DNA of 64,000 nt from contig NZ_CP150662.1 in NCBI RefSeq assembly GCF_038024125.1, positions 141,501 through 205,500 of the forward strand. Direction: 5' to 3'. Source of the DNA: Polaribacter gangjinensis. GTDB lineage: Bacteria > Bacteroidota > Bacteroidia > Flavobacteriales > Flavobacteriaceae. The notes under the pieces were generated by a model. That model saw nothing but the letters and a program-made list of their open reading frames with translations. It ran no database searches and was not told where the DNA came from. The position numbers and the translations under genes are program-made. Numbering within the stretch: the first letter of the stretch is position 1; every line of letters starts with the position of its first letter. Shown here piece by piece: positions 53,854 to 62,717 of this stretch.

Positions 53854-55833
53854 TTTTTTATTATTAAAATACAAGTATTTTGTTGAATGGTAATAAGCCA
53901 TCAGCAAACTGTCCATTTGTGAGGCTTTTAAAGAATCTTTTTTAGAAAGATCATCCAATGTTTTTGTTCTTAAATCATACAATCCTTTTGTTTTTGTTAC
54001 TAGTGTTTTAGAAAAGTATAAACTGTCTTTCAAAATTCCAATGGTTGGTTCGCCATTCATTCTTAAATAAACAAATGAAAATGAATCTTTTGCAGCAAAA
54101 GGATCTAAAAGATTTCTTCCTAAAGTATAATTTGTGTGATTGATATTCATCAAACTCATAACAGTTGGAAATAAATCAATCAATTTTCCATATGTTTTAA
54201 TTTCAATTGGTGCAAAAAGTTTTGGTGCGTGAATGATAAAAGGTACATGTTGTAATTGAATATTCAAATCATATTCTTTCGAATATTTATCAGTGGGATT
54301 CATAGCAGTATTGTGATCACCAAAAAATACAAAAACTGTATTATCATAATAGCCTGATTTTTTGGCTCTTTCTAAAAATTTCCCAACATTAAAATCTAAA
54401 TAACGCAAAGCATTGAGTTGCTCAATGGATTTAAACCCAGATTTTTCCAATACATCTGCTGAAATTGAATCTTTTGATAGTGGTATAAACTCTTCTTTTT
54501 TATCAGGAACTGTAAAAGGAATGTGATTAGAAGCGGTTTGTATATAAGCTACAAATGGTTTTTTTTGCTCATGTAATTTTTTAAATTCTTCATCAGATTC
54601 TTTAAATAATTCGTAATCATCAATTCCCCAAACATCTGCTCTGTTTTCCATTTCATAACTTCCTTCTTCAAAAATTTGAAGACCAGCTATGTTTGCTTGA
54701 AAAATCCCTCTGATATTTGCCCAATTAGCACTTCCTCCAATCAAATACAATTTTTCATATCCATCAAATTGATCAAACAAAATTCGCTGATCAATAATCA
54801 TTGGATTTCTAGAGGCAGTATTGATATCATCAACATCTGGCAATCCTGTAACACTAGAAAAAACACTAGCGGCTGTGCCAGATTTATGTACATAAAAGTT
54901 AGAAAAATGGATACTTTTTCTCAATAAAGAATCGATATGTGGCGAAGCATTTGCGGCATTTCCATAATACCCCAAAGGTTTTACACCCAAAGATTCTAAC
55001 ATCACAAATACAACATTCATTTTTTCTGAAGATGATTTGTTGAAAATCATTTTTCTTTCGAAAGAAATCGTGTCTTTTGGTAAATGTAAATTTTCTGAAA
55101 TAATAGGATAATACTTTTTAAAGTCTTCTAAATCAACACCTTCACTTCTAAAAGCAAAACTGTCAAAAAAGTATAAAACCGGATTTAAAGCAAATTGATT
55201 GATGGCAATATTTTTCGAAAAAAATGCTTGGCTCCAACGTAAAGGATAATGCGTAAAACTGTTATAAATAAAAAATGAGAGCACAATGATCGTACTCACA
55301 AAATAGATGCTCTTTCTTTTAATAGATAAAACAAAACTATTTTTTGCAGCAATTTTGTATTGCCAATTGCTAAATTTATAAACGAGAATTCCAAGAATCA
55401 ACAATCCAAAAAGACCTGTAAACACAGGATAACTTTCCACCATTACTTGAAGTGAAATCATTAAATTCGTTGTAAAACGAAGTGCAGTTGCATCAATTCT
55501 TGTATTTAGATAATTGTAAAATCCAAAATCAAATAAGTAAAAAATGGTAATCACAACATAGAAAAATACCCAATAAAAGTTTGCAGTTTTTTTGAATATT
55601 GGTTTTACAAAAAATCGGTTATTGAGAATTAAAACCAAAATAGCAATAGGAAAAACACCTAAAGAAGCCAATTTTAAATCAAATCTTGATCCTAAGAAAA
55701 AAGCATTTTTTAATTCGGAAGTATCAAAACCGGTCGTATCTAATGCAAAAAAATAAAATAACAATCGAAAGATTGTAAGGTAAACAAAAAGAAAAAGTAC
55801 ATTTTTAAAAATATACTTTATGTAGTTTGGCAT
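53842..55833 (-). CDS. LtaS-like sulfatase-fold membrane protein
   Basis: 663 aa from the ATG at 55833. An upstream ATG at 55890 lies beyond a promoter box and is rejected. Five N-terminal helices (about 5-190) anchor an extracytoplasmic alkaline phosphatase-type domain (about 255-600). Glu280 (VMLESLG) and nucleophile Thr320 (SGTAAS) match the metal and catalytic residues of LtaS, and FFGDHN supplies the second metal site. LtaS polymerises glycerol phosphate in Gram-positive teichoic acid. In Gram-negatives such proteins add phosphoglycerol or phosphoethanolamine to glycans or lipids, so the acceptor here is open. Confidence 0.87.
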   Translation of the reverse strand: MPNYIKYIFKNVLFLFVYLTIFRLLFYFFALDTTGFDTSELKNAFFLGSRFDLKLASLGVFPIAILVLILNNRFFVKPIFKKTANFYWVFFYVVITIFYLFDFGFYNYLNTRIDATALRFTTNLMISLQVMVESYPVFTGLFGLLILGILVYKFSNWQYKIAAKNSFVLSIKRKSIYFVSTIIVLSFFIYNSFTHYPLRWSQAFFSKNIAINQFALNPVLYFFDSFAFRSEGVDLEDFKKYYPIISENLHLPKDTISFERKMIFNKSSSEKMNVVFVMLESLGVKPLGYYGNAANASPHIDSLLRKSIHFSNFYVHKSGTAASVFSSVTGLPDVDDINTASRNPMIIDQRILFDQFDGYEKLYLIGGSANWANIRGIFQANIAGLQIFEEGSYEMENRADVWGIDDYELFKESDEEFKKLHEQKKPFVAYIQTASNHIPFTVPDKKEEFIPLSKDSISADVLEKSGFKSIEQLNALRYLDFNVGKFLERAKKSGYYDNTVFVFFGDHNTAMNPTDKYSKEYDLNIQLQHVPFIIHAPKLFAPIEIKTYGKLIDLFPTVMSLMNINHTNYTLGRNLLDPFAAKDSFSFVYLRMNGEPTIGILKDSLYFSKTLVTKTKGLYDLRTKTLDDLSKKDSLKASQMDSLLMAYYHSTKYLYFNNKKLAH

Positions 55834-55856
55834 TTTTAATATGGTGTTTGAATCAT

Positions 55857-55864
55857 CAAAAGTA
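55857..55864 (-). promoter_or_regulatory. Promoter -7 box for the LtaS-like gene
   Basis: TACTTTTG on the minus strand, an exact TAnnTTTG match, 23 bases before the chosen ATG at 55833. It supports that start over 55890. Confidence 0.55.
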
Positions 55865-55919
55865 TTAAATTTAAGTGAATTTAATAGCATGCAAATTTTC
55901 TTTTTAAAATTGGATTTTT

Positions 55920-55943
55920 ATCAGATAATTTTTCTGATTTTTT
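55920..55943 (+). terminator. Orphan terminator-like hairpin upstream of pheT
   Basis: A 6-bp stem (55920-55925 with 55933-55938) is followed by a T-run on the + strand. No + strand gene ends nearby, because the left neighbour is divergent. A second weak hairpin (55949-55954 with 55963-55968) follows, before the pheT promoter box. Confidence 0.4.
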
Positions 55944-55999
55944 ACCCTGAAAGCCACGTAACTTTCAAAAATATTCAAAGATAAGTTGATTAAAATACT

Positions 56000-56007
56000 T
56001 AAATTTG
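56000..56007 (+). promoter_or_regulatory. Promoter -7 box for pheT
   Basis: TAAATTTG, an exact TAnnTTTG match, 26 bases before the ATG at 56034. It argues against the earlier in-frame TTG at 55986. Confidence 0.55.
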
Positions 56008-56033
56008 CGCCAGAAAAACTCAAAAAGAGATTT

Positions 56034-58460
56034 ATGAAAATATCATACAATTGGTTGAAACAATTTTTAAATGTAAGCTGGGAAGCTTCTGAAACAGGAG
56101 AATTGTTGACTGATTTAGGTTTGGAAGTAGAAGGAATTGAAAAAGTTGAATCAATTAAAGGAAGTCTTGAGGGGATTGTTGTTGGTGAGGTTTTAACTTG
56201 CGTACAACATCCAAATGCAGACAAACTAAAATTAACCACTGTTGATTTAGGAGATGGAATACCAGTTCAAATTGTATGTGGAGCACCCAATGTTGCTGCG
56301 GGTCAAAAAGTACCTGTTGCCACTGTTGGAACAACTTTATACACTGAAAAAGGTGAATCTTTTGTCATTACAAAAAGTAAAATAAGAGGTGAAGAAAGTC
56401 ATGGAATGATTTGTGCCGAGGATGAAATCGGATTAGGCAAAAGCCATGATGGCATCATGATTTTAGATGCTTCTTTAGCTCCAGGAACTCCTGCAGCAAA
56501 AGTATTTGATATTCAAACAGATTATGTTTTCGAAATTGGTTTAACACCAAACAGATCAGATGCCATGAGTCATTATGGTGTTGCCAGAGATTTGCGAGCT
56601 GGTTTGATTCAACGTGAGTTAAAATTAGAATTGATTTCTCCTTCTGTGAGCGATTTTCATGTAGATGAACGAACTTCTCGCATAGAAGTTGAGATTCCAA
56701 ATAAAGAATTGGCGCCTCGTTATTGCGGAATTACCATTTCTGACATTACTATAAAAGAATCTCCAAAATGGATTCAAAATCGTTTAAAAGCAATCGGAAT
56801 TACGCCTAAAAATAATGTAGTTGACATTACCAATTATGTAATGCATGAATTAGGGCAGCCTTTGCATGCTTTTGATGCTCAGAAAATTACAGGAAATAAA
56901 ATCATTGTAAAAACATTGGCTGAAGGAACAAAGTTCACCACTTTAGACGGAGTTGAAAGATCTCTTTCAGATGAAGATATCATGATTTGTGATGCCAATG
57001 AAAACCCTATGTGTTTAGGGGGAGTTTTTGGAGGAATCAATTCAGGTGTTTCAGAAAATACTACTTCTATTTTTATTGAAAGTGCCTTTTTTAATCCGAT
57101 TTCTATCCGAAAATCTGCAAAACGTCATGCGCTAAATACGGATGCTTCTTTTAGATTTGAAAGAGGAATTGACATCAACATGACAAAATATGCTTTAAAA
57201 AGAGCAGCTTTATTGGTAGAAGAATATGCAGGTGGAAAAATTACTTCTGATATTTCCGATTTTTATCCCGATAAAATTGAAGATTATCAAGTATTCTTGT
57301 CTTACGAAAATGCATTTCGATTGATTGGTCAGGTAATTTCAAAAGATACTATCAAAAATATTTTAGCATCTCTTGAAATTAAAATAAATAGTGAAACTGA
57401 AGGTGGTTTAGGTTTGACAATTCCTTCTTACAGAACAGACGTTCAACGCGAAGCTGACATTATTGAAGAAATTTTACGTGTTTATGGATATAACAATATC
57501 GAGTTTTCATACAAGTTAAACACCTCAATTTCTTTTGATAAAAACGATGAAGTTAAAATTGAAAATACCGTTGCAAATCAGTTAATTTCATTGGGTTACC
57601 ATGAGACAATGGCAAACTCTTTAACAAAAAGTTCTTATGTAAAGCTCAGTGAAAACTTACACGAAAATGCAAATGTGAACATTTTAAATCCTTTGAGCAA
57701 TGATTTAAGTGTACTTCGTCAATCATTGTTATTCAGTGGATTAGAATCTGTTAATTACAATATCAATAGAAAGAATAATGCTTTAAAATTATTTGAATTT
57801 GGTAAAACCTATCACAATTTTGAAAGTGGCTATTCAGAGGACAAGCACTTAACGCTTTTTGTAACTGGAAATAGAGCTAAAGATTCTTGGAATATACAAA
57901 CAAATACTAGTGACTTTTTCTATCTAAAAGGAGTAGTGACAGCTATTTTAGCACGTTTAGGATTGAATAATTTAAAAAACAGTCCTACAAAGAATGATGT
58001 TTTTTCTGAAGGTATTTCTTTAAGTTTAGGAAAAACAGTTTTGGTTGATTTTGGAGTTGTAAAACGACCTATTTTAAAAGAATTTGGCATCAAGCAAGAG
58101 GTTTTATTTGCTGATTTCAAATGGGAAAATGTATTAAAGCTTTCAAATAATCAAAATTTTAAATTACAGGAATTACCGAAATTTCCACAAGTAAAAAGGG
58201 ATTTAGCCTTGTTGTTAGATTCAAAAACTGAATTTAAGGAATTGTTTAATTTGGCTTTTCAATCAGAGAAAAATTTGTTGAAAGATGTTGATTTGTTTGA
58301 TGTGTATGAAGGAAGTAATTTGCCTGAAGGAAAAAAATCATACGCTGTAAGTTTTGTATTGCAAGATGAATCAAAAACCTTGGAAGAAAAGCAAATTGAA
58401 AAAATCATGCAAAAATTACAACAATCGTTTGAGAAAAATTTAAACGCAGTTTTGCGATAA
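56034..58460 (+). CDS. pheT: Phenylalanine-tRNA ligase beta subunit
   Basis: 808 aa from the ATG at 56034 (MKISYNWLKQFLN), the usual start. The in-frame TTG at 55986 lies before the promoter box. With PheS (not in the window) it charges tRNA-Phe. The N-terminal tRNA-binding fold (about 40-150: VGEVLTCVQHPNADKL), the B3/B4 editing region (about 210-390), B5 and the C-terminal anticodon-binding FDX-ACB domain (about 715-808: FPQVKRDLALLLD) are all present. It has its own terminator, so it is not co-transcribed with pyrD. Confidence 0.97.
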   Translation: MKISYNWLKQFLNVSWEASETGELLTDLGLEVEGIEKVESIKGSLEGIVVGEVLTCVQHPNADKLKLTTVDLGDGIPVQIVCGAPNVAAGQKVPVATVGTTLYTEKGESFVITKSKIRGEESHGMICAEDEIGLGKSHDGIMILDASLAPGTPAAKVFDIQTDYVFEIGLTPNRSDAMSHYGVARDLRAGLIQRELKLELISPSVSDFHVDERTSRIEVEIPNKELAPRYCGITISDITIKESPKWIQNRLKAIGITPKNNVVDITNYVMHELGQPLHAFDAQKITGNKIIVKTLAEGTKFTTLDGVERSLSDEDIMICDANENPMCLGGVFGGINSGVSENTTSIFIESAFFNPISIRKSAKRHALNTDASFRFERGIDINMTKYALKRAALLVEEYAGGKITSDISDFYPDKIEDYQVFLSYENAFRLIGQVISKDTIKNILASLEIKINSETEGGLGLTIPSYRTDVQREADIIEEILRVYGYNNIEFSYKLNTSISFDKNDEVKIENTVANQLISLGYHETMANSLTKSSYVKLSENLHENANVNILNPLSNDLSVLRQSLLFSGLESVNYNINRKNNALKLFEFGKTYHNFESGYSEDKHLTLFVTGNRAKDSWNIQTNTSDFFYLKGVVTAILARLGLNNLKNSPTKNDVFSEGISLSLGKTVLVDFGVVKRPILKEFGIKQEVLFADFKWENVLKLSNNQNFKLQELPKFPQVKRDLALLLDSKTEFKELFNLAFQSEKNLLKDVDLFDVYEGSNLPEGKKSYAVSFVLQDESKTLEEKQIEKIMQKLQQSFEKNLNAVLR

Positions 58461-58465
58461 TTTAT

Positions 58466-58490
58466 AAGCTCCTAATTTGGAGCTTTTTTT
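58466..58490 (+). terminator. Rho-independent terminator of pheT
   Basis: A 7-bp stem (58466-58472 with 58479-58485), 6-base loop and a T-run to 58490, starting 5 bases after the stop. Confidence 0.9.
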
Positions 58491-58498
58491 TACATTTG
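58491..58498 (+). promoter_or_regulatory. Promoter -7 box overlapping the end of the pheT terminator, directly before pyrD
   Basis: TACATTTG, an exact TAnnTTTG match, begins right after the T-run of the pheT terminator and ends 5 bases before the pyrD ATG. The expected transcription start is at or near the ATG. Confidence 0.6.
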
Positions 58499-58503
58499 AG
58501 GAT

Positions 58504-59538
58504 ATGTATAAAACTATTTTAAGACCTATTTTATTTCTTTTTGATCCAGAGAAAGTGCATTATTTCACTTTTTCTTTGATTAGGTTTTTATCAAAAATTC
58601 CCTTTGTTTCTTCACTTTTTAGAAGTTATTATCAATTGAATGATGTGAGATTAGAGCGCAAATTATTCGGACTTACATTTAAAAATCCAGTAGGTTTGGC
58701 AGCTGGTTTTGATAAAAATGCAGTTTTATATAACGAATTGGCTGATTTTGGTTTTGGCTTTATTGAAATTGGTACTGTAACTCCAAAAGGACAAGAAGGA
58801 AATCCCAAAAAACGCTTGTTTCGCTTAAAAGAAGATCAAGGAATTATCAACAGAATGGGGTTCAACAATCATGGTTTAGAAGCTGTTATCAAACAATTAA
58901 AAAAGAACAAACACAAAGTTATTATTGGCGGAAATATTGGAAAAAATACCCAAACATTGCCAGAAAATTACACAGCTGATTATCTAGAATGTTTTCAAGA
59001 ATTACATCCTTTTGTTGATTATTTTGTGCTGAATGTGAGTTGCCCAAATGTTTCAAGTCATGCAAAACTGAATGACAAAGACTATTTGATTTCACTAATT
59101 ACTGCATGTCAAAAAGTAAATCAAACGTTTAAAATTAAAAAACCAATTTTATTAAAAATCGCTCCAGATTTAAACGATCATCAATTAGATGAAATCATTG
59201 AGTTGGTTGCAGAAACAAAAATTGATGGGGTAATTGCTTCCAACACTTCAACATCAAGAGAAGGTTTAAAAGTTTCAAAAGAAAGATTGCAACAAATAGG
59301 AAATGGCGGTTTGAGTGGGCAACCTATTAAAAATCAAAGTACTAGAGTGATAAAATATTTGTCAGAAAATTCTCAAAAAGCGTTTCCAATTATTGGAGTA
59401 GGAGGCATTCATTCTGAACAAGATGCTTTAGAAAAACTCAAAGCGGGTGCAGATTTGATACAAATTTACACAGGTTTTGTTTATGAAGGACCAAGTTTGA
59501 TAAAACGCATCAACAAAGCAATTTTAAATCAATTGTAG
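58504..59538 (+). CDS. pyrD: Dihydroorotate dehydrogenase (quinone), class 2
   Basis: 344 aa from the ATG at 58504. A TTG 27 bases upstream lies in the pheT terminator and is rejected. It oxidises dihydroorotate to orotate, passing electrons to quinone. The amphipathic N-terminal part (about 1-45, [20 protein letters not shown]) that docks class 2 enzymes on the membrane is present, followed by an FMN-binding barrel with [28 protein letters not shown] and [21 protein letters not shown] promoter box sits 5 bases before the ATG. Confidence 0.96.
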   Translation: MYKTILRPILFLFDPEKVHYFTFSLIRFLSKIPFVSSLFRSYYQLNDVRLERKLFGLTFKNPVGLAAGFDKNAVLYNELADFGFGFIEIGTVTPKGQEGNPKKRLFRLKEDQGIINRMGFNNHGLEAVIKQLKKNKHKVIIGGNIGKNTQTLPENYTADYLECFQELHPFVDYFVLNVSCPNVSSHAKLNDKDYLISLITACQKVNQTFKIKKPILLKIAPDLNDHQLDEIIELVAETKIDGVIASNTSTSREGLKVSKERLQQIGNGGLSGQPIKNQSTRVIKYLSENSQKAFPIIGVGGIHSEQDALEKLKAGADLIQIYTGFVYEGPSLIKRINKAILNQL

Positions 59539-59540
59539 CA

Positions 59541-60155
59541 ATGTTTGAAACGTTGATTTCTTTTGCATTAGCAACGTCTATTTTGGCTATTTCTCCAGGT
59601 CCTGACAATATTTTTGTATTGACGCAAAGCATTGTCAATGGAAAAAAATACGGATTTGCCACTGTTTTTGGTTTAATGACAGGCTGTATTATTCATACAA
59701 CTTTGGTTGCATTTGGTGTTTCTGCAATCATTAAAAGTCATGAAAATCTGTTTTTTTTATTAAAAGTATTCGGAGCTTCATACTTGTTGTTTTTGGCTTA
59801 CAAAGTGTATCAAAGTGATGCTGAAATTACTTTTTCAACAGAAAACATTCAAAAAAAATCCACTTTACAACTATTCAAAACAGGCTTTTTAATGAATGTC
59901 TTGAATCCGAAAGTGACTATTTTTTTCTTGGCTTTTTTTCCGCAATTTTTGTTTTCTAAAGAGCTTTCATCAGTTATTCAATTTTACATTTTAGGACTTA
60001 TTTTTATCTTAGTTTCTTTTATTATTTTTGGAAGTATTGCCTTTTTAGGAGGTAAAATTTCTGATTATATTCTTCAAAACAAACAAACTGGTTTGATTTT
60101 AAAATGGGCACAAATTCTTGTTTTTGTTGGGATTGCACTTCTCATTTTTTGGTAA
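59541..60155 (+). CDS. LysE/RhtB family amino-acid exporter
   Basis: 204 aa, six hydrophobic helices. The N-terminal ISPGPDNIFVLTQSIVNGKKYGFATVFGLMTG segment is the LysE/RhtB signature, and FKTGFLMNVLNPKVTIFFLAFFPQF marks the middle helices. Members export lysine, threonine, homoserine or similar. The gene begins 2 bp after pyrD, so the two are co-transcribed. The substrate is unknown. Confidence 0.9.
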   Translation: MFETLISFALATSILAISPGPDNIFVLTQSIVNGKKYGFATVFGLMTGCIIHTTLVAFGVSAIIKSHENLFFLLKVFGASYLLFLAYKVYQSDAEITFSTENIQKKSTLQLFKTGFLMNVLNPKVTIFFLAFFPQFLFSKELSSVIQFYILGLIFILVSFIIFGSIAFLGGKISDYILQNKQTGLILKWAQILVFVGIALLIFW

Positions 60156-60287
60156 TTCTTATACATAAATAAATTTGAAAAGATAGTTGAATGGGTATTC
60201 TTTGTGTTTTTCTCAAAAAAGCAATCTTATTTTTTAAAATTCAATAATTTTCTGTAATAAATAATTTTACAAATTCGTTTCTTTCGC

Positions 60288-60295
60288 TATCTTTG
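60288..60295 (+). promoter_or_regulatory. Promoter -7 box directly before the HMG-CoA lyase gene
   Basis: TATCTTTG, an exact TAnnTTTG match, ends 6 bases before the ATG at 60302. The TTG inside the box would be an in-frame start but cannot be transcribed from this promoter. Confidence 0.6.
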
Positions 60296-60301
60296 ATTTC
60301 A

Positions 60302-61156
60302 ATGAAACAAGTCAAAATCATAGAATGTCCAAGAGATGCCATGCAAGGCATTAAAAGTCATTTTATTCCTACCGAAAAAAAAGCATTGTACATCAATTCG
60401 TTGTTGAATGTGGGTTTTGATACCATAGATTTTGGAAGTTTTGTATCGCCTAAAGCCATTCCTCAAATGCGAGATACTGCTGAAGTTTTAGCAATGTTAG
60501 ATTTGTCTAGAACACAGACCAAATTATTGGCAATTGTAGCAAATACAAGAGGTGCAAGCGATGCTTCGCAATTTGAAGAAATTGATTATTTGGGCTATCC
60601 TTTTTCTATTTCTGAAAATTTTCAGATGCGAAATACACACAAAACGATTGAAGAATCTATTGAAACTTTGGATGAGATTTTAGAAATTTCTATCAAAACA
60701 AATAAAGAAGTTGTTGCTTATTTGTCTATGGGTTTTGGAAATCCGTATGGAGATCCTTGGAATGTTGATATTGTAGGAAAATGGACAGAAAAACTTGCTA
60801 AAATGGGAGTGAAAATTTTATCATTATCAGACACAATTGGCAGTTCAACTCCCGAAATTATTGATTATTTATTCTCCAATTTAATTTCACAATACCCAAA
60901 AATTGAATTTGGGGCGCATTTGCATACTACTCCTGATTCTTGGTTCGAAAAAGTTAATGCAGCTTTCAAAGCGGGTTGCGTTCGTTTTGATGGCGCTATT
61001 AAAGGGTATGGAGGTTGTCCAATGGCAAAAGATGATTTGACAGGAAACATGCCTACTGAAAAATTACTGAGTTATTTTACGGCGCAAAAAGCCAATACCA
61101 ACATAAAACCCATGAGTTTTGAGAGCGCTTACAACAAAGCCTTAGAAATATTTTGA
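60302..61156 (+). CDS. Hydroxymethylglutaryl-CoA lyase
   Basis: 284 aa from the ATG at 60302. The enzyme splits HMG-CoA into acetyl-CoA and acetoacetate, the last step of leucine breakdown. The substrate Arg-Asp pair lies in ECPRDAMQG near the start, the metal His in GAHLHTT, and the active-site Cys loop is GCPMAKDDLTGNMPTE. The barrel is of the DRE-TIM type. The gene is leaderless by inference and is followed 1 bp later by the 5'-nucleotidase gene. No other leucine-degradation genes are in the window. Confidence 0.93.
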   Translation: MKQVKIIECPRDAMQGIKSHFIPTEKKALYINSLLNVGFDTIDFGSFVSPKAIPQMRDTAEVLAMLDLSRTQTKLLAIVANTRGASDASQFEEIDYLGYPFSISENFQMRNTHKTIEESIETLDEILEISIKTNKEVVAYLSMGFGNPYGDPWNVDIVGKWTEKLAKMGVKILSLSDTIGSSTPEIIDYLFSNLISQYPKIEFGAHLHTTPDSWFEKVNAAFKAGCVRFDGAIKGYGGCPMAKDDLTGNMPTEKLLSYFTAQKANTNIKPMSFESAYNKALEIF

Positions 61157-61157
61157 C

Positions 61158-62660
61158 ATGAAAAATCATAAACTCCTATTCCTTTTTACGTTCTTAATTT
61201 CTTTTTATTCGTGTGTAAAAAATAACGACAAAATTGATTTTACCATTATGCAACTTAATGATGTGTATGAGATTGCACCCATTCAAGGTGGAGAATTTGG
61301 AGGAATGGCAAGAGTAGAAACCTTACATCAACAGTTGTTGCAAGAAAATAAAAATACCTTGTTAGTAATGGCAGGTGATTTTTTAAATCCGTCTTTGTTA
61401 GGAACTTTAAAGGTTGATAATGAGCGAGTTTATGGAAGGCAAATGATTGAAGTGATGAACGCCATGAACTTTGATGTAGTTGCATTTGGAAATCACGAGT
61501 TTGATTTATCGCAAAACGATTTACAAAAAAGACTGAATGAAAGTCATTTTCCTTGGATTTCATCCAACGTAAAATTGGTTTCAGAAAAAGATACTATATC
61601 TTTTTACAAAGAAAAAAATGGTGTAAAAGTACCTTTGCAAGACACCTTTATCAAAGAGTTTGAAGATGCAGATGGTACAAAAATCAAAATTGGTTTTATC
61701 AGTGTTTGCATTCCTTCAAATCCAAAAGAATATGTGTATTATGAAAACATGTTTGATAAGGCAAGAGCCTCATACAATGCTGTCAAAGACAGTGTTGATG
61801 TGGTTTTTGGTTTAACGCATGTGAAAATTGTAAATGACAAACGAATTGCCAAATTATTGCCTAACATTCCATTGATTATGGGTGGTCATGAACACACCAA
61901 TAGTTCAGAAAAAGTAGGGAATGTGATAATTACAAAAGCGGATGCAAATGCCAAAACAGTATATGTTCATCGGATTTCGTTTGATAAACATACAAAAAAT
62001 GCAACAGTTGTTTCAGAATTGAAAGAGATAAACAAAGGCATCAAAGACGACGAAAATGTAGGGAAAATTGTAGCAAAGTGGCAAACAATTTTAACAGATA
62101 ATATCAAAAAAATCATTGATAATCCGAATGAAATTATTTTCAATGCCAATCCTGGCTTGGATGGTAGAGATACGCCAATTCGCAGTGAGCAAACCAATTT
62201 AGGAGTGTTGATTACAAAATCTATGTCTTTTTCTTTTAATGATGAAGTTGATTGTGCTTTGGTAAATGGAGGTTCTATTCGTATTGATGATGTTTTAGTA
62301 GGGAATATAACGCCTGTTGATATTTTTAGAGTGTTGCCATATGGAGGTGCAATTTTAAAAGTACAAATCAAAGGAAGATTGCTAAAAAGAGTCCTTGATT
62401 ATGGGGTTTTAGCAGCTGGAACAGGTGCTTATTTGCAACGTTTCAATGTTGAAAAAGTAGGAGAGCAGTGGCTTATTAAAGGTAAAAGTTTAGATATTCA
62501 AAAAACATATACAGTAGCATTTTCTGATTATTTATTGAAAGGTTTTGACATTCCTTTTTTAACAGAAACACACAAAGAAGTGCTTTCTGTGTATCATCCA
62601 AAAGAGAGTGAAATGGCTTTTGATATCCGAAAAGCAGTAGTTGCATATTTGAAAAAATAA
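61158..62660 (+). CDS. 5'-nucleotidase / UshA-like metallophosphatase lipoprotein
   Basis: 500 aa. Lipoprotein signal ending in FYSC (Cys19). The N-terminal metallophosphatase domain (about 30-310) has MQLNDVYE, MAGDFLNPS, FGNHEFD and GGHEHT for the two-metal centre. The C-terminal nucleotidase domain (about 340-500) has ALVNGGSIRIDD and VLPYGGAI. Family members release phosphate from external nucleotides, giving nucleosides and phosphate. It is probably co-transcribed with the HMG-CoA lyase gene and is closed by a strong terminator. Confidence 0.93.
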   Translation: MKNHKLLFLFTFLISFYSCVKNNDKIDFTIMQLNDVYEIAPIQGGEFGGMARVETLHQQLLQENKNTLLVMAGDFLNPSLLGTLKVDNERVYGRQMIEVMNAMNFDVVAFGNHEFDLSQNDLQKRLNESHFPWISSNVKLVSEKDTISFYKEKNGVKVPLQDTFIKEFEDADGTKIKIGFISVCIPSNPKEYVYYENMFDKARASYNAVKDSVDVVFGLTHVKIVNDKRIAKLLPNIPLIMGGHEHTNSSEKVGNVIITKADANAKTVYVHRISFDKHTKNATVVSELKEINKGIKDDENVGKIVAKWQTILTDNIKKIIDNPNEIIFNANPGLDGRDTPIRSEQTNLGVLITKSMSFSFNDEVDCALVNGGSIRIDDVLVGNITPVDIFRVLPYGGAILKVQIKGRLLKRVLDYGVLAAGTGAYLQRFNVEKVGEQWLIKGKSLDIQKTYTVAFSDYLLKGFDIPFLTETHKEVLSVYHPKESEMAFDIRKAVVAYLKK

Positions 62661-62662
62661 TA

Positions 62663-62698
62663 AAAAAAAAAGCTTCACAATTTGTCAAGCTTTTTTTT
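62663..62698. terminator. Bidirectional rho-independent terminator
   Basis: A hairpin (core 62671-62675 AGCTT with 62687-62691 AAGCT, extended inward by ACA/TGT and outward by A-run with T-run) lies between two convergent genes and has long A and T runs on either side. Confidence 0.85.
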
Positions 62699-62717
62699 AG
62701 TTTTAAAGTGAGGTATA

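Noticed and set aside
55834..55890. Upstream start for the LtaS-like gene
   Set aside because: The extension is hydrophilic, and an exact promoter box lies between it and the ATG at 55833.
55986..56033. TTG start for pheT
   Set aside because: It precedes the promoter box and would add a basic tail not found in PheT, whose usual opening is MKISYNWLK.
58477..58503. TTG start for pyrD
   Set aside because: It lies inside the pheT terminator hairpin.
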